NCBI RefSeq assembly: GCF_003054055.1
Contig: NZ_QBKI01000001.1
Location: 310,001-374,000, forward strand
DNA: 64,000 nucleotides
Direction of reading: 5' to 3'
Origin: Pontibacter mucosus
GTDB lineage: Bacteria; Bacteroidota; Bacteroidia; Cytophagales; Hymenobacteraceae
Positions 16,812-27,341 of the stretch are shown one piece after another. Every line of letters begins with the position of its first letter. Positions within the stretch are counted from its first letter, which is position 1. Under the pieces are notes generated by a model. It saw only the letters and a program-made list of their open reading frames with translations, had not been told where the DNA came from and ran no database searches. Position numbers and translations under genes: made by a program.

Positions 16812-19800
16812 ATGGTGCAACTCTACAATCCCCCTATTACACAACTCCTCAGGTCGCTGCTCTTGCAGTGTGTTTTCTTGCTCGGAATAGTCTCCATGGC
16901 TGTGGCGCAGACCTATCCGGCCCCAGCTGAATACCATGGTCCCTGGAGAACACCAACGTCTTCGAATGTAAAGACTAATGGCTTGGTAGCGGATGGCGCT
17001 GAGATTTCACCAAGTGCTGCCGGTGGTTCAGCCCAGTTCAGAACCACCTCTGCTAATGTCGACATCAAACTAAACGGGAATGGAATTACTGGCTACAAAC
17101 TGAGTTATAGCATTGTAGCTACTACCACCAGAGCAGGCGCAGCAGAGATGACGGTAAGCTACAGCACCGACGGACAGGCCTATGGGAATGGTGTCACTAG
17201 CACTGTGCCGGCAGAAGCCTCCCGTATAGACTTATACCTACCTGCCGCTGCGACAGATGTAAGGTTCCAGCTGGCAAGTGTTAAGGATGCCTATGTGTTC
17301 CTGGATGCGGTAAAGGTATCGCAACAGCCTGAACTCGATGGCTTCACTCCGGCAGGGGGAGTGCCGGGTACACCTGTAACAATTACAGGTACGCACCTGA
17401 ATGAGACTTCTGCAGTATTCTTTGGAGCAGTGCCAGCTGAAAGTATAACAGTGAATCCAGAAGGTACGTCTGTTTCAACAGTGGTGCCAACAGGTGCCAA
17501 GAGCGCCTTTATTAAAGTGGTTACGCCATACGGAGAAGCTTTGGGTGCCACAGAATTCGTAGTGCCAGCTCCCGTTGTCTCTGGCTTCACACCAGCCTCA
17601 GGCGGTGCCGGAGATGAGGTAATCATCAGCGGTCAGTATTTTACAGGTGTAACAAGCGTAGAGTTTAATGGAGTAGCAGCAACCCCTAAAACGGTTGCCG
17701 AAAATGAAATTACAGTTGAAGTGCCGGCTGATGCAACTGATGGGGTGCTCACTGTAATCAGCCCTGCGGGAAGCGGCAAAAGCACAGCAGAATTTGACGT
17801 GCTTGCCCCAAGCATCACCGGGTTTACCATGGGGGCGGGAGAAGATGGTTCAGTAGGTACAACAGTAACTATTTCCGGTACTCACCTGACTGCGGTAGAT
17901 AAAGTGCTGTTCAATGGAGCTGAGGCTGTCTTCACGATAGTTGATAACTCAACAATTACAACCACAGTGCCGCTTGGTGCTAGCACTGGCTATATCACAG
18001 TACAAAGTGCGGCTGGAGACGGGGTTAGCCCGGAAGTTTTCAATGTGCCGGCTCCTCAGTTTGTTGCGTATGATAACGTTGACTCTCAGTTTAAGCCAAC
18101 CTCAGCTGGTCCGAACATGCAGATAACGCTGTATGGTGTGAACCTGGCCAGCGTAAGCAGCGTGGTGTTCCTGGGAGCAGAAGGCGATGACAGTGATAAC
18201 AGAGAAGCTACTTTTGCTACCCCAACGAGCGACAACGAATTGGTGGTAACAGTGCCAACTGATGCGAAGACAGGAAAAATCCAGCTTATCGCTCCAGGCG
18301 AAAAAACAGCCACCAGCGAGCAAATCTTTAATTTTGTTCCTGCCCCAGTTATTTCCACCGTTGCAAACACAACAGCAACCGATGGAAGAACTTATGGCCT
18401 GGTGGGGGATGAAATAACCATTACAGGCGCAAACTTTGAAACAGCACATACGGTAACGCTCGGTAGTGCGACACTAACTCCATTTAACGCCGACACCAAT
18501 ACAGCTGGCTTTGTGGTAAATGAAGAGGGTAACGCCATCACATTTAACATTCCGCAAGGAGCAGTATCAGGTAGCGTAACAGTAAAAACCCAAGGCGGAG
18601 AAGCAATTTGGGAAGGGCCGTTTGACGTTATTTATGCTCCTACTATTGCAAGCTTCAGTCCGGTTAAGGGACCAATCGGTCAGGAGGTGACAATTACAGG
18701 TGAACACCTGAAGTATGTTTCGGAGGTTGTGTTCCTGGGTAGTAGCGAGACAGAGGGTGATAACCAAACAGTTACCTTCACCGCCCCTCATGAAAGCGAT
18801 ACAGAAATCAAGGTGATTGTGCCAACTGGTGCCGAAACAGGCTTATTAAGCGTAACAAACCCCGCCAACACCACCACTTCTACAGCTGAGTATGAGGTGA
18901 TTGTTATACCTGTTATCAATGCTTTTACTCCTTCAGAGGGTGTAGCTGGGAATGAGGTAATCATCACAGGTTATAATTTTACAGGAGCAACAGCTGTGAC
19001 GTTTGGAGCAAGCAGTGCTGTCGCTCCTTATGATGCTGATACAAACCCAGGCGGCTTTACAGTTGTGTCAGATACAGAGCTAACCATACAAGTGCCAGCC
19101 GATGCAACCACAGGTCTCATCTCTATCACGAATGCCGAAGGTACGGGTAGCAGTGAGAATAGCTTCACTATCATTCAGAAGCCAACGATTACGGGTGTTT
19201 CACCTCTTAAAGGTGTAGCAGGTGAGACAGTGATTATCCGGGGAACCGAATTCATCGGGGACGACATAGTTGTGACTTTCCTCGGTACAGAAACAGCAGG
19301 AGACGAGGCAACAGCAGAGTTCACAGTTAATTCTTCAACGCAAATCACTGCCACTGTACCGACAGGCGCTGTAACAGGCAAGCTGATGGTAACAAACGCA
19401 GCCGGAGACAGCGAGCCAAGTGCAGATACGTATGAAGTGGTGACAACTCCTGAAATAATCAGCTTCAACCCTACAGAAGGAAAAGCGGGTGACAAGGTAA
19501 CCATTACAGGTTGGCTGCTGGACCAGGTAACTGGTGTGAATTTTAATGGTACGGCTGCTGGGTTTACCCTGAACAGCACCGATGGTACAATTGTGGCAAC
19601 TGTTCCAGCAGGAGCTACTACTGGCCCGTTAAGTTTGGCTGTAAACGAAGAGGTTGTAAACACAACAGAAGAAATCTTTACGGTTATACCAGCTCCGACT
19701 ATTGTTTCTTTTGACCCTACGCAGGGTGTAGCCGGAACAGTAGTGACGATTACCGGTACAAATTTCAGAGATGTTTCAGGCGTGTCATTTAATGGTGAGC

Positions 19801-22800
19801 CTGCCGATATGGGAACTGTACAGGTGAACGAAACCTTCAGTGAGCTTAGTGTAACAGTGCCTTACGCCGCTACAACGGGTAAAATCACCGTAACTGCAGA
19901 CGCAGGAGAGGCGATAAGTGAGGGAGACTTTACAGTGCCGGTTCCAGCCAACATTACTTTCACCAATAATACAGATACTCCTGCTGAGAGCTATGCCTAC
20001 CAGTTAGTAGAAGTGAGAGGCCAGTATTTCACGAATGCTACGGAAGTTACCTTCAATAGTAATCCGGCCACCATGGTAGGCTCTGTTACAAATGAACTGG
20101 ATGAGCAGGGTGAGCCGACAGGCTTCCAGCTAATCACAGTTAAAGCTCCATTCGATGGGGGGACGGGTAAGGTAGCCGTTACAACTCCAGCCGGTACTGG
20201 TACAAGTGCGGGCGACTATACAGTAAAAGAGCCGGTGATATCAACTATAAGCGCAACGGAAGGCTATGCAGATAAAACCGAAATAACCATTACAGGGTCT
20301 CTGTTTACGCAGTATTGGGATGAAACCTTGAATGATGGAGCAGGAGGTGAAGCAAATAAGGCACCTGTTGTGAAGTTTAATGGAGCAGAAGTGACGGCTA
20401 CAACGTATAGCGAAACCTCGATCACCTTAACTGTTCCTAATGGTGCTAGAACAGGAAGTATAACAGTTCTATCTGGTAGTGGTGAGAGTGAGCCAATGCA
20501 ATTTAATGTGCTTGCTCCGGAAATCTATAGTGTGGCTCCTCAAGCAGTTTACGCAGGGGAAGAGGTCGTAATCACAGGTACTAACTTCATCAATGTTACA
20601 GGGGTTAGCTACGGTGGTATTCAGATAACAGGGTATACCATAGAACTTACAAATGAGGAAGAAGGTGCGGGCACCATTACATTTAAAGCACCAGTAGTAA
20701 GCCATAATACTGTTAATATACTAAGCGTAACTTCGACAAGCGGAACAGGGTCGACCACTGACCTCACTGTTTACAGACCTGTGATAACCAGTGTAACTGA
20801 GACTGGCAAGACAAACGATACAAGAGTATATGCCGGTGTGAATACTGTCACTATTACCGGTTCGAGGTTTGATGAGTATTATGATGGAAGTGCCGTAACC
20901 AGAGGCACACCGGTAGTAACGTTCGCAGGTGCAAGCAGCACACGTGTGACAGGCTCAATCGTAAGCTCTAGCCTTAGTACTACAGAGGAGGGCATAGATG
21001 TGCTGGAGGTTGCTGTTCCACAAAATGCTGTGTCTGGCTCTGTAAGAGTACAGAGCGGTAGCGGTACAGGCCAGGCAAGCGGAACATTGACCATCATTGG
21101 TTCCCCAACTATTACTAGCTTCTCCACTAATTCGGGATTAGTAGGTTCTCCACTCACAATCACTGGTACCAACTTAGATGAAGCAACTAGGGTAACCTTC
21201 CTGGGAACTGATGCAGCTGGCGATGAGATAACTTTAACAACAGGTTATACAGTTAACGCAGGAGGTACACAGATTAGCCTGGAGGTCCCTGCAGGTGCTA
21301 TCACTGGAAAGATTGCTGTAACGACTCCGTACGGTGGAGGAGAAGGAACAACGTTTACTAGCACAGGTATCTTCAGAGTGGTATACGCGCCGACCATTGC
21401 AGGATTCACGCCTGTTTCAGGGCCATCTGGTTCAACGGTGAGAATTACAGGTACAAACCTTTGGGATCTGTTCGGTACAGGTAGCTCACCAGATGGTGCT
21501 ATGAAGGTATACTTTAAAGGCCACGGAGGCACTGCTATTCCTGCGCTGGATGCTGATAAGATAAATGTGCAGGCAACTGTGACAGCCTACGATACAGAAG
21601 GCGGAACCTGGGTAGATGTGACTGTTCCGGAGGATGCTATCACAGGTAAAATTACAGTGGCTAACACCGTGAGTGAGGCAACTACAACAAGTGACTTCGA
21701 AGTTACCAGCCCTGTGCTAGTAAGGTTTGAGCATGCGGATGGTAGCCTTATCACCAGCACAAGCCGAGCCCGAATCAAAGAAAGAATACTGCTGAGAGGC
21801 TACAACCTGGAGGGTATCGGTACGGTGCAGATAGGAAGTGTATATGCGACGAACTTCTTCGAACCAGCAGGCGACCCGACAACAGTAGAAGTGGTAGTGC
21901 CAAAAGATGCCAGAGAAAATACAGTTACGATAGCGGCAGCTGGAGGCGATGATACGAGCTCCGAGCGACTTTACATTGCTGCTCCAACTATCACTGTTAC
22001 TCCTGCCGGTCCGTTAACGTTCAAAGTAGAGGCTGGGCAGATTTCAGCGGTTCAATCCTACACAGTAACAGGTGAGAACCTGGCCATAGGCGAGAATCTC
22101 ACAGTAGGCATGTTTAGAGATGATGCCGTGAACGACTTCTACATAGCTTTAGCAGCAGATGCCAGTGATGAAAACTGGGTTAAAGTATTGCCGGCAATTG
22201 AGCCTGATGCTGCTGGATTCACTTCGCAGACAATTTATGTGAGGAGCCAGCCAGCAGAAGATGCTAACACAAATCAGGCAGGTCGCATCACTCATAGTTC
22301 TTTTGATGCTGTTACACGCTATATGGGGCTGAACTCAGAGGTGCTTCCTCTCCCGGTAGAGCTCATGTCCTTCAACGCGGCGCTGCAGAACAACAACGTG
22401 CTGCTGACGTGGGCAACAGCTTCGGAGCAGAACAACTCGCACTTCGAGGTGGAGATGTCTAGAAATCCGAAGAACGGCTTTGAGAAGATAGGCCGCGTAG
22501 ACAGCAAGGGTTCCAACAGCATGACGCGACTGGACTACGAGTTCACGCACAGACTGGGCAACCTGACCGGCACCATCTACTACCGTCTGAAGCAGGTGGA
22601 CATTGACGGAACGACGGACTACAGCAAAGTAGTGGCTGTGAACGTGAAGGCCCGCGAAGTACTGCAGCAAGTGCTGGTGGCTCCGAACCCAATCAACTAC
22701 AACTCTAAGCTGTATGTGTCTGCTGAAGTTAGCGGAAAAGCCAACCTGGTGGTGTACAGCATGACCGGCAAGAAAGTATACGCCAAAGAAGTAGAGCTGC

Positions 22801-22916
22801 AGGAAGGACCGAATGAGGTACAACTGCCAGTATACGAAAAGCTGAACAAGGGCATGTATATCCTGAGCGTTGAGCTGAACGGACAAGTAAGCCAGGTGAA
22901 GCTGGTGAAAGAATAG
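16812..22916 (+). CDS. Giant IPT/TIG-repeat surface protein with T9SS sorting domain
   Basis: 2034 residues. A signal peptide ends near residue 33 (MAVAQ). A beta-rich domain of about 145 residues follows, then about 17 tandem IPT/TIG immunoglobulin-like repeats of 75-110 residues. These repeat the pattern TITGFTP..G..G..VTITGTNF....V.FNG and end in ..VPAP. One degenerate repeat (TITVTPAGPL) comes next, then a fibronectin-like module PLPVELMSFNA..LLTWATASEQNN..FEVE and a type A T9SS sorting domain (VAPNP ... KGMYILSVELNGQVSQVKLVKE). It should cross the outer membrane by the type IX system and be anchored or released outside the cell. From about 22340 codon use becomes more GC-rich, so repeats and C-terminus have different histories. 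Function beyond adhesion or binding is unknown. Confidence 0.9.
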   Translation: MVQLYNPPITQLLRSLLLQCVFLLGIVSMAVAQTYPAPAEYHGPWRTPTSSNVKTNGLVADGAEISPSAAGGSAQFRTTSANVDIKLNGNGITGYKLSYSIVATTTRAGAAEMTVSYSTDGQAYGNGVTSTVPAEASRIDLYLPAAATDVRFQLASVKDAYVFLDAVKVSQQPELDGFTPAGGVPGTPVTITGTHLNETSAVFFGAVPAESITVNPEGTSVSTVVPTGAKSAFIKVVTPYGEALGATEFVVPAPVVSGFTPASGGAGDEVIISGQYFTGVTSVEFNGVAATPKTVAENEITVEVPADATDGVLTVISPAGSGKSTAEFDVLAPSITGFTMGAGEDGSVGTTVTISGTHLTAVDKVLFNGAEAVFTIVDNSTITTTVPLGASTGYITVQSAAGDGVSPEVFNVPAPQFVAYDNVDSQFKPTSAGPNMQITLYGVNLASVSSVVFLGAEGDDSDNREATFATPTSDNELVVTVPTDAKTGKIQLIAPGEKTATSEQIFNFVPAPVISTVANTTATDGRTYGLVGDEITITGANFETAHTVTLGSATLTPFNADTNTAGFVVNEEGNAITFNIPQGAVSGSVTVKTQGGEAIWEGPFDVIYAPTIASFSPVKGPIGQEVTITGEHLKYVSEVVFLGSSETEGDNQTVTFTAPHESDTEIKVIVPTGAETGLLSVTNPANTTTSTAEYEVIVIPVINAFTPSEGVAGNEVIITGYNFTGATAVTFGASSAVAPYDADTNPGGFTVVSDTELTIQVPADATTGLISITNAEGTGSSENSFTIIQKPTITGVSPLKGVAGETVIIRGTEFIGDDIVVTFLGTETAGDEATAEFTVNSSTQITATVPTGAVTGKLMVTNAAGDSEPSADTYEVVTTPEIISFNPTEGKAGDKVTITGWLLDQVTGVNFNGTAAGFTLNSTDGTIVATVPAGATTGPLSLAVNEEVVNTTEEIFTVIPAPTIVSFDPTQGVAGTVVTITGTNFRDVSGVSFNGEPADMGTVQVNETFSELSVTVPYAATTGKITVTADAGEAISEGDFTVPVPANITFTNNTDTPAESYAYQLVEVRGQYFTNATEVTFNSNPATMVGSVTNELDEQGEPTGFQLITVKAPFDGGTGKVAVTTPAGTGTSAGDYTVKEPVISTISATEGYADKTEITITGSLFTQYWDETLNDGAGGEANKAPVVKFNGAEVTATTYSETSITLTVPNGARTGSITVLSGSGESEPMQFNVLAPEIYSVAPQAVYAGEEVVITGTNFINVTGVSYGGIQITGYTIELTNEEEGAGTITFKAPVVSHNTVNILSVTSTSGTGSTTDLTVYRPVITSVTETGKTNDTRVYAGVNTVTITGSRFDEYYDGSAVTRGTPVVTFAGASSTRVTGSIVSSSLSTTEEGIDVLEVAVPQNAVSGSVRVQSGSGTGQASGTLTIIGSPTITSFSTNSGLVGSPLTITGTNLDEATRVTFLGTDAAGDEITLTTGYTVNAGGTQISLEVPAGAITGKIAVTTPYGGGEGTTFTSTGIFRVVYAPTIAGFTPVSGPSGSTVRITGTNLWDLFGTGSSPDGAMKVYFKGHGGTAIPALDADKINVQATVTAYDTEGGTWVDVTVPEDAITGKITVANTVSEATTTSDFEVTSPVLVRFEHADGSLITSTSRARIKERILLRGYNLEGIGTVQIGSVYATNFFEPAGDPTTVEVVVPKDARENTVTIAAAGGDDTSSERLYIAAPTITVTPAGPLTFKVEAGQISAVQSYTVTGENLAIGENLTVGMFRDDAVNDFYIALAADASDENWVKVLPAIEPDAAGFTSQTIYVRSQPAEDANTNQAGRITHSSFDAVTRYMGLNSEVLPLPVELMSFNAALQNNNVLLTWATASEQNNSHFEVEMSRNPKNGFEKIGRVDSKGSNSMTRLDYEFTHRLGNLTGTIYYRLKQVDIDGTTDYSKVVAVNVKAREVLQQVLVAPNPINYNSKLYVSAEVSGKANLVVYSMTGKKVYAKEVELQEGPNEVQLPVYEKLNKGMYILSVELNGQVSQVKLVKE

Positions 22917-22940
22917 CGATAACGTATAAGCTATAGCCAC

Positions 22941-22976
22941 AAAGGCCCGGTGCATAAAGCGCCGGGCCTTTGTTTT
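22941..22976 (+). terminator. Intrinsic terminator of the giant repeat gene
   Basis: Perfect 10-bp stem AAAGGCCCGG/CCGGGCCTTT followed by GTTTTT. Confidence 0.9.
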
Positions 22977-23041
22977 TATCTCTGAACAAGGTCAACAAAA
23001 AGGTAGAGCAAACGGCGAAAAGGAGATAAACTTCTGAAACA

Positions 23042-23072
23042 TTGGTTTATTCGGGCGCATACTTTAATTTTG
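23042..23072 (+). promoter_or_regulatory. Bacteroidota-type promoter of glyA
   Basis: A -33-like TTGG at 23042 and an exact -7 box TAATTTTG at 23065-23072 are separated by 19 bases, 23 bases before the glyA ATG. This excludes an upstream in-frame start at 23042. Confidence 0.65.
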
Positions 23073-23095
23073 GGATCATATCAATTTTAAGACCG

Positions 23096-24370
23096 ATGCA
23101 AAGAGATACCGCTATATTTGACCTGATCGCGAAAGAAAGAGAGCGCCAGACGCATGGCATAGAACTGATTGCCTCCGAGAACTTTGTTTCGGAGCAGGTA
23201 ATGCAGGCCATGGGCAGCGTGATGACGAACAAGTATGCCGAGGGCCTGCCGGGCAAGCGCTATTACGGCGGCTGCGAAATCGTGGACCAGTCGGAGCAGC
23301 TGGCAATAGACCGCGCCAAGGAGCTCTTCGGGGCAGAGTGGGTAAACGTGCAGCCGCACTCCGGAGCCCAGGCAAACTCAGCGGTGATGCTGGCAGTGCT
23401 GCAGCCAGGGGATAAAATCCTCGGATTTGACCTTTCGCACGGCGGTCACCTCACGCACGGTTCTCCTGTAAACTTCTCTGGGAAGTTATACAACCCCTCC
23501 TTCTATGGCGTTGAGCAGGAAACAGGCCTGATCGATTTTGACAAAGTGGTGGAGACAGCCCGTCGTGAGAAGCCAAAGCTGATCATCTGCGGTGCCTCTG
23601 CCTACAGCCGCGACTGGGACTACAAGAAACTGCGCCAGGCTGCCGATGAGGTTGGCGCCCTGTTGATGGCAGATATCTCCCACCCTTCCGGACTTATTGC
23701 CCGTGGCCTGCTGAACGACCCGTTTGAGCATTGCCACATTGTAACTACCACTACCCACAAAACGCTGCGTGGCCCTAGAGGCGGCATGATCATGATGGGC
23801 AAGGACTTTGAGAACCCATTTGGCATCAAGACACCAAAGGGCGAAACGCGCATGATGTCCTCTTTGCTGGACGGCGCCGTATTCCCGGGCACGCAGGGTG
23901 GCCCGCTGGAGCACGTGATTGCAGCCAAGGCTGTGGCATACTATGAGGCGCTGTCTGATGACTACCTGGGCTACGTGAAGCAAGTGCAGCAGAACGCACA
24001 GGCGATGGCCAAGGCCTTCGTGGAGCGTGGCTACGACCTCATTTCCGGTGGCACAGTTAACCACATGATGCTGATCGACCTGCGCTCTAAAGGCTTGACC
24101 GGTAAACTGGCTGAGAACGCGCTGGTAAAAGCCGACATCACGATCAACAAGAACATGGTGCCTTTCGATGATAAGTCTCCGTTTGTAACCTCTGGAATGC
24201 GTGTGGGCACAGCCGCCATTACAACCCGCGGCCTGAAGGAGCAGGACATGGATCGCATCGTTGAGTACATCGACCACGTGCTGATGAACAACGAGGACGA
24301 GGCGAAGATCGGCAGCGTGCGCAGCGAGATCAACAAATGGATGCGCGAGTATCCGCTTTTCGCTTATTAA
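23096..24370 (+). CDS. glyA: Serine hydroxymethyltransferase
   Basis: 424 residues from ATG 23096 ([11 protein letters not shown]), the normal length. The PLP-dependent enzyme interconverts serine and glycine while charging tetrahydrofolate. It shows [24 protein letters not shown] and the PLP-lysine motif [14 protein letters not shown]. Codon use is strongly biased to C/G third positions, and only one AAGTATG word occurs, fitting a highly expressed gene. tatC and rpiB follow closely. Confidence 0.97.
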   Translation: MQRDTAIFDLIAKERERQTHGIELIASENFVSEQVMQAMGSVMTNKYAEGLPGKRYYGGCEIVDQSEQLAIDRAKELFGAEWVNVQPHSGAQANSAVMLAVLQPGDKILGFDLSHGGHLTHGSPVNFSGKLYNPSFYGVEQETGLIDFDKVVETARREKPKLIICGASAYSRDWDYKKLRQAADEVGALLMADISHPSGLIARGLLNDPFEHCHIVTTTTHKTLRGPRGGMIMMGKDFENPFGIKTPKGETRMMSSLLDGAVFPGTQGGPLEHVIAAKAVAYYEALSDDYLGYVKQVQQNAQAMAKAFVERGYDLISGGTVNHMMLIDLRSKGLTGKLAENALVKADITINKNMVPFDDKSPFVTSGMRVGTAAITTRGLKEQDMDRIVEYIDHVLMNNEDEAKIGSVRSEINKWMREYPLFAY

Positions 24371-24385
24371 TTATACCTGAAGAAT

Positions 24386-24402
24386 AGGAGGAGCCACTTT
24401 TG
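24386..24402 (+). promoter_or_regulatory. Shine-Dalgarno deciding the TTG start of tatC
   Basis: AGGAGG at 24386-24391 stands eight bases before TTG 24400. The next ATG (24442) lacks any such site, so the TTG start is preferred. Confidence 0.6.
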
Positions 24403-25245
24403 TTGGATCAGCAATATCTGGAGGAGGAAGAGCCGAAGGAGATGTCCTTTGTGGACCATCTGGAGGAGTTAAGATGGCACATTATCAGGGCGTTAGGCTC
24501 TATCTTTGTGTTCGCTACTATCGCTTTCCTGGCGAAGGGCTTTGTATTTCATGACATCATACTTGCCCCATCGCGCACGGACTTTCTAAGTTACAGGGTC
24601 ATGTGCCAGGTGGGCCAGTATTTTGGGTCTGATGCCCTGTGTTTCGATGATTTAGGCTTTACCATACAGAGCCGGCAGATGAGCGGGCAGTTTACCATGC
24701 ACTTAATGGTATCGGCTGTGTTAGGCTTGGCTTGTGCCTTCCCGTACGCGTTCTGGGAGATATGGCGTTTCGTAAGACCGGGCCTCTACCCGCAGGAGCG
24801 TAAGAACTCACAGGGAGCCGTTTTCTTTGTGTCGATTCTGTTTCTGATGGGCCTGCTGTTCGGGTACTACGTGGTATCACCCATTTCCATCAACTTCCTG
24901 GCAGGCTACCAGGTGGACCCGAGCATTCTGAATGAGTTCGATTTATCGTCTTATATCTCCACGCTGACAACGCTATGCCTGGCCTGTGCTATCATGTTTG
25001 AGCTGCCGGTGATCGTGTTCTTCCTCACAAAAGCGGGATTAATCACGCCGGAGACCCTGAAGCTCTACCGCCGCCATTCCATCGTAGTGATACTCGTGGT
25101 GGCGGCTATCATCACCCCACCGGATGTGATAAGCCAAACATTGATTGCCTTGCCACTGATGCTGCTTTACGAGGTAAGTATCCACATTTCGAGGTCTATA
25201 CGTAAAAAAGACCTGAAGCGACTTAACGAACAAAACGAGCTGTAA
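24400..25245 (+). CDS. tatC: Sec-independent translocase subunit TatC
   Basis: 281 residues with six membrane helices. It shows the TatC signature SFVDHLEELRWHIIRA near the N-terminus and the ITPPDVISQ motif before the last helices. It is the receptor core of the twin-arginine pathway for folded proteins. The cytoplasmic-side insert after the first helix (SRTDFLSYRVMCQVGQYFGSDALC) is typical of Bacteroidota TatC. The TTG start is chosen from the ribosome-binding site. It lies 29 bases after glyA and 4 bases before rpiB, a likely operon. Confidence 0.95.
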   Translation: MLDQQYLEEEEPKEMSFVDHLEELRWHIIRALGSIFVFATIAFLAKGFVFHDIILAPSRTDFLSYRVMCQVGQYFGSDALCFDDLGFTIQSRQMSGQFTMHLMVSAVLGLACAFPYAFWEIWRFVRPGLYPQERKNSQGAVFFVSILFLMGLLFGYYVVSPISINFLAGYQVDPSILNEFDLSSYISTLTTLCLACAIMFELPVIVFFLTKAGLITPETLKLYRRHSIVVILVVAAIITPPDVISQTLIALPLMLLYEVSIHISRSIRKKDLKRLNEQNEL

Positions 25246-25249
25246 CGTA

Positions 25250-25687
25250 ATGGCACTAAAAATTGCAATCGGCGGAGACCACGCCGGCTATACTTATAAA
25301 AGCATGCTGAAAGGGCTGCTGGAAGAGCTGGGCCACCAGGTGCAGGACTTCGGCCCTGACTCAGAAGCATCCGTAGACTACCCGGACCATGTGCACCCGC
25401 TGTCGAAGGCCGTGGTGAACAAGGAGGCCGATTTTGGCATCCTGATCTGCGGGAGCGGAAACGGGGTGGCTATAACGGCCAATAAGTACCAGGACATACG
25501 CGCGGCGCTATGCTGGCTGCCAGAGCTGGCTAAGCTGGCCCGCGAGCATAACAACGCCAATATTCTGTGCATTCCGGCAAGGTTTGTTTCGGAGGAGGTA
25601 GCCAGGGAAATGGTGCGCGTTTTCCTGAGCACAGACTTTGAAGGGGGCCGCCACCTGAACAGAGTGAACAAGATAGCTGCCTGCTAA
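25250..25687 (+). CDS. rpiB: Ribose-5-phosphate isomerase B
   Basis: 145 residues. It has the RpiB/LacAB fold with GGDHAGY (8-14), the active-site ICGSGNGV and HNNANILCIPARF. It interconverts ribose 5-phosphate and ribulose 5-phosphate in the pentose phosphate pathway. Last gene of the glyA-tatC-rpiB group; a terminator follows. Confidence 0.96.
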   Translation: MALKIAIGGDHAGYTYKSMLKGLLEELGHQVQDFGPDSEASVDYPDHVHPLSKAVVNKEADFGILICGSGNGVAITANKYQDIRAALCWLPELAKLAREHNNANILCIPARFVSEEVAREMVRVFLSTDFEGGRHLNRVNKIAAC

Positions 25688-25710
25688 GGGGTAATAAAGT
25701 AAAGTATAGC

Positions 25711-25742
25711 AAAAGAGCCGTTCCTTTCGGAGCGGCTCTTTT
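25711..25742. terminator. Bidirectional terminator after rpiB
   Basis: Stem AAAAGAGCCG/CGGCTCTTTT (25711-25720 with 25733-25742), with A-run and T-run on either side, placed between rpiB and the convergent gene ending at 25747. Confidence 0.85.
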
Positions 25743-25746
25743 GCTT

Positions 25747-27147
25747 TTATTTCAGGCAGTAGATACCGGCCTCGGCTGTTTCCTCATACTTGCCGAAGAC
25801 GTCAGGTAGTTTATAAGACAACTCCGGCATCAGCCCCACCTTGTCCACCAGAAACTGCGGCATCTCATCCCGGAAGTTTTCGTGCAGCTCGAACACCGCC
25901 TGGTAGTCGCTCAGGTTGCCAAAATGCCGTTGGGCCAGGCTCCAGTTTAAGTATGGGGTAAGGGGCTTGTTATGCATGTAATAGCTGATGTCGTTTCCTA
26001 GCACCAGCACAGTGCTGTTTTGGATAGTTGGCTGGAGTGGCTCAGCCAGCAGCAGCGGCGATTCATCCATCTGCAAATACTCGTTTATACCCAGCGCCAA
26101 CCGGTAGCGCATGACCAGCACGGTGGCCAGCATCGCCAGGAAAACGCTGTTTATAATCCAACCCTTGCGGCCCGAGGTAAAGAAAAACTCCCCGAAATAG
26201 GCAACGGGCGGCAGGATGATGATGAAGGTGGCTATCGTAATCTCATCGCGGGTGAAGATAACCAACATGCTGACGGCCAGCCACACCCACATGAGCTGCT
26301 GAAACTTAACCTGAAAAACCAGGCGCTGCGGTTGCGATGCGGCACTCAGGAGCGAGAGCAGCAGTATAAACCCGGGAATGGCCATGAGCTTGGCCACATC
26401 GGAAGGAGGGCGCAGAAAGGAGACGTTCAGCTGCCAGGGCCGCAGCAAGTGCAGCTCCAGGAACTCCTGGCTGGTGTTGGTGTACATATAGTACGTTATC
26501 AGCACCGCATACGGAAAAAGAAAGCCGCAGAGCATGAGCATGGTGCTGCGGAACGTGTTGGAAGCGAAGAAGATAACGGCGAAGATGCCCACCAGCAGGA
26601 ACAAAGCCAGCGGCAAGTAGCTCATGGCGGCCAGCCCCAGCATAAACCCACCTACAAACAAGCGGTTGTTCTCGTACCCCTCGCGGTTAAGTGTAATGAT
26701 GTAGGGCAGCGAAAGTATAAGAAAGGTGTTGCCGATAAGCAGCGGCGTGAGCATGTTGAACTCAAAGGAGAGGCTGCCGACAACCAGGTACAGCAGCGCC
26801 GGCAGGTAGTCCTTGGTGGCATACACGCTGTGGCGGTTAAGGATGCTGTTGAGTAGCAAGGCCTGCAGCAGGATAAGCGCCATGGACACCAATCGGTAGG
26901 CCAGAAAAGAGCGCCCCGCCACCAGGTCAATCAGCCAGAAAACCAGCGCCGAGATGGGCGCCGTGTTATCGTAGATATCGCGGTACATGGCATGGCCGTC
27001 GGCCAGCCGCTCCCCTACCAGCATGTGCAGCAGCTCAGGCGCAGTTGGCCGAATGCCCAGCAGCACCAGGGGCAGCTGAATGGCTACAAACAGCAAAACC
27101 AGCATGAAGAGACGGGAGGGTAGTATGCTACGGAAGTAACTTATCAA
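25747..27147 (-). CDS. Polytopic membrane protein, GT-C-like
   Basis: 466 residues with about ten membrane helices and a periplasmic C-terminal domain of about 100 residues (YLQMDESPLLLAEPLQPT to the end). The first loop contains ERLADGHAMYRDIYDNTAPISALVF, an acidic pattern resembling that of GT-C glycosyltransferases using polyprenyl-linked sugars. The assignment to a glycosyltransferase superfamily is an inference, and many Bacteroidota homologues are named only by DUF. It stands alone and convergent to rpiB. Confidence 0.65.
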   Translation of the reverse strand: MISYFRSILPSRLFMLVLLFVAIQLPLVLLGIRPTAPELLHMLVGERLADGHAMYRDIYDNTAPISALVFWLIDLVAGRSFLAYRLVSMALILLQALLLNSILNRHSVYATKDYLPALLYLVVGSLSFEFNMLTPLLIGNTFLILSLPYIITLNREGYENNRLFVGGFMLGLAAMSYLPLALFLLVGIFAVIFFASNTFRSTMLMLCGFLFPYAVLITYYMYTNTSQEFLELHLLRPWQLNVSFLRPPSDVAKLMAIPGFILLLSLLSAASQPQRLVFQVKFQQLMWVWLAVSMLVIFTRDEITIATFIIILPPVAYFGEFFFTSGRKGWIINSVFLAMLATVLVMRYRLALGINEYLQMDESPLLLAEPLQPTIQNSTVLVLGNDISYYMHNKPLTPYLNWSLAQRHFGNLSDYQAVFELHENFRDEMPQFLVDKVGLMPELSYKLPDVFGKYEETAEAGIYCLK

Positions 27148-27341
27148 GGAAAGACAGAGTTAAGAAGAAACGGTACTATAGTATAAAAACACGCCTGGCA
27201 AAGTATAAGCTGAGGTCCGGTATCGCATACAGGTTCACAAAAGCGCTTGCCTGAGAGGCATCTGCCAAATTGCCCCACCCGAAATGAGTAAGGCCGTTTT
27301 GGGGTAAAAATGCGAAATTAATATGATATTTGCATCTTCAT

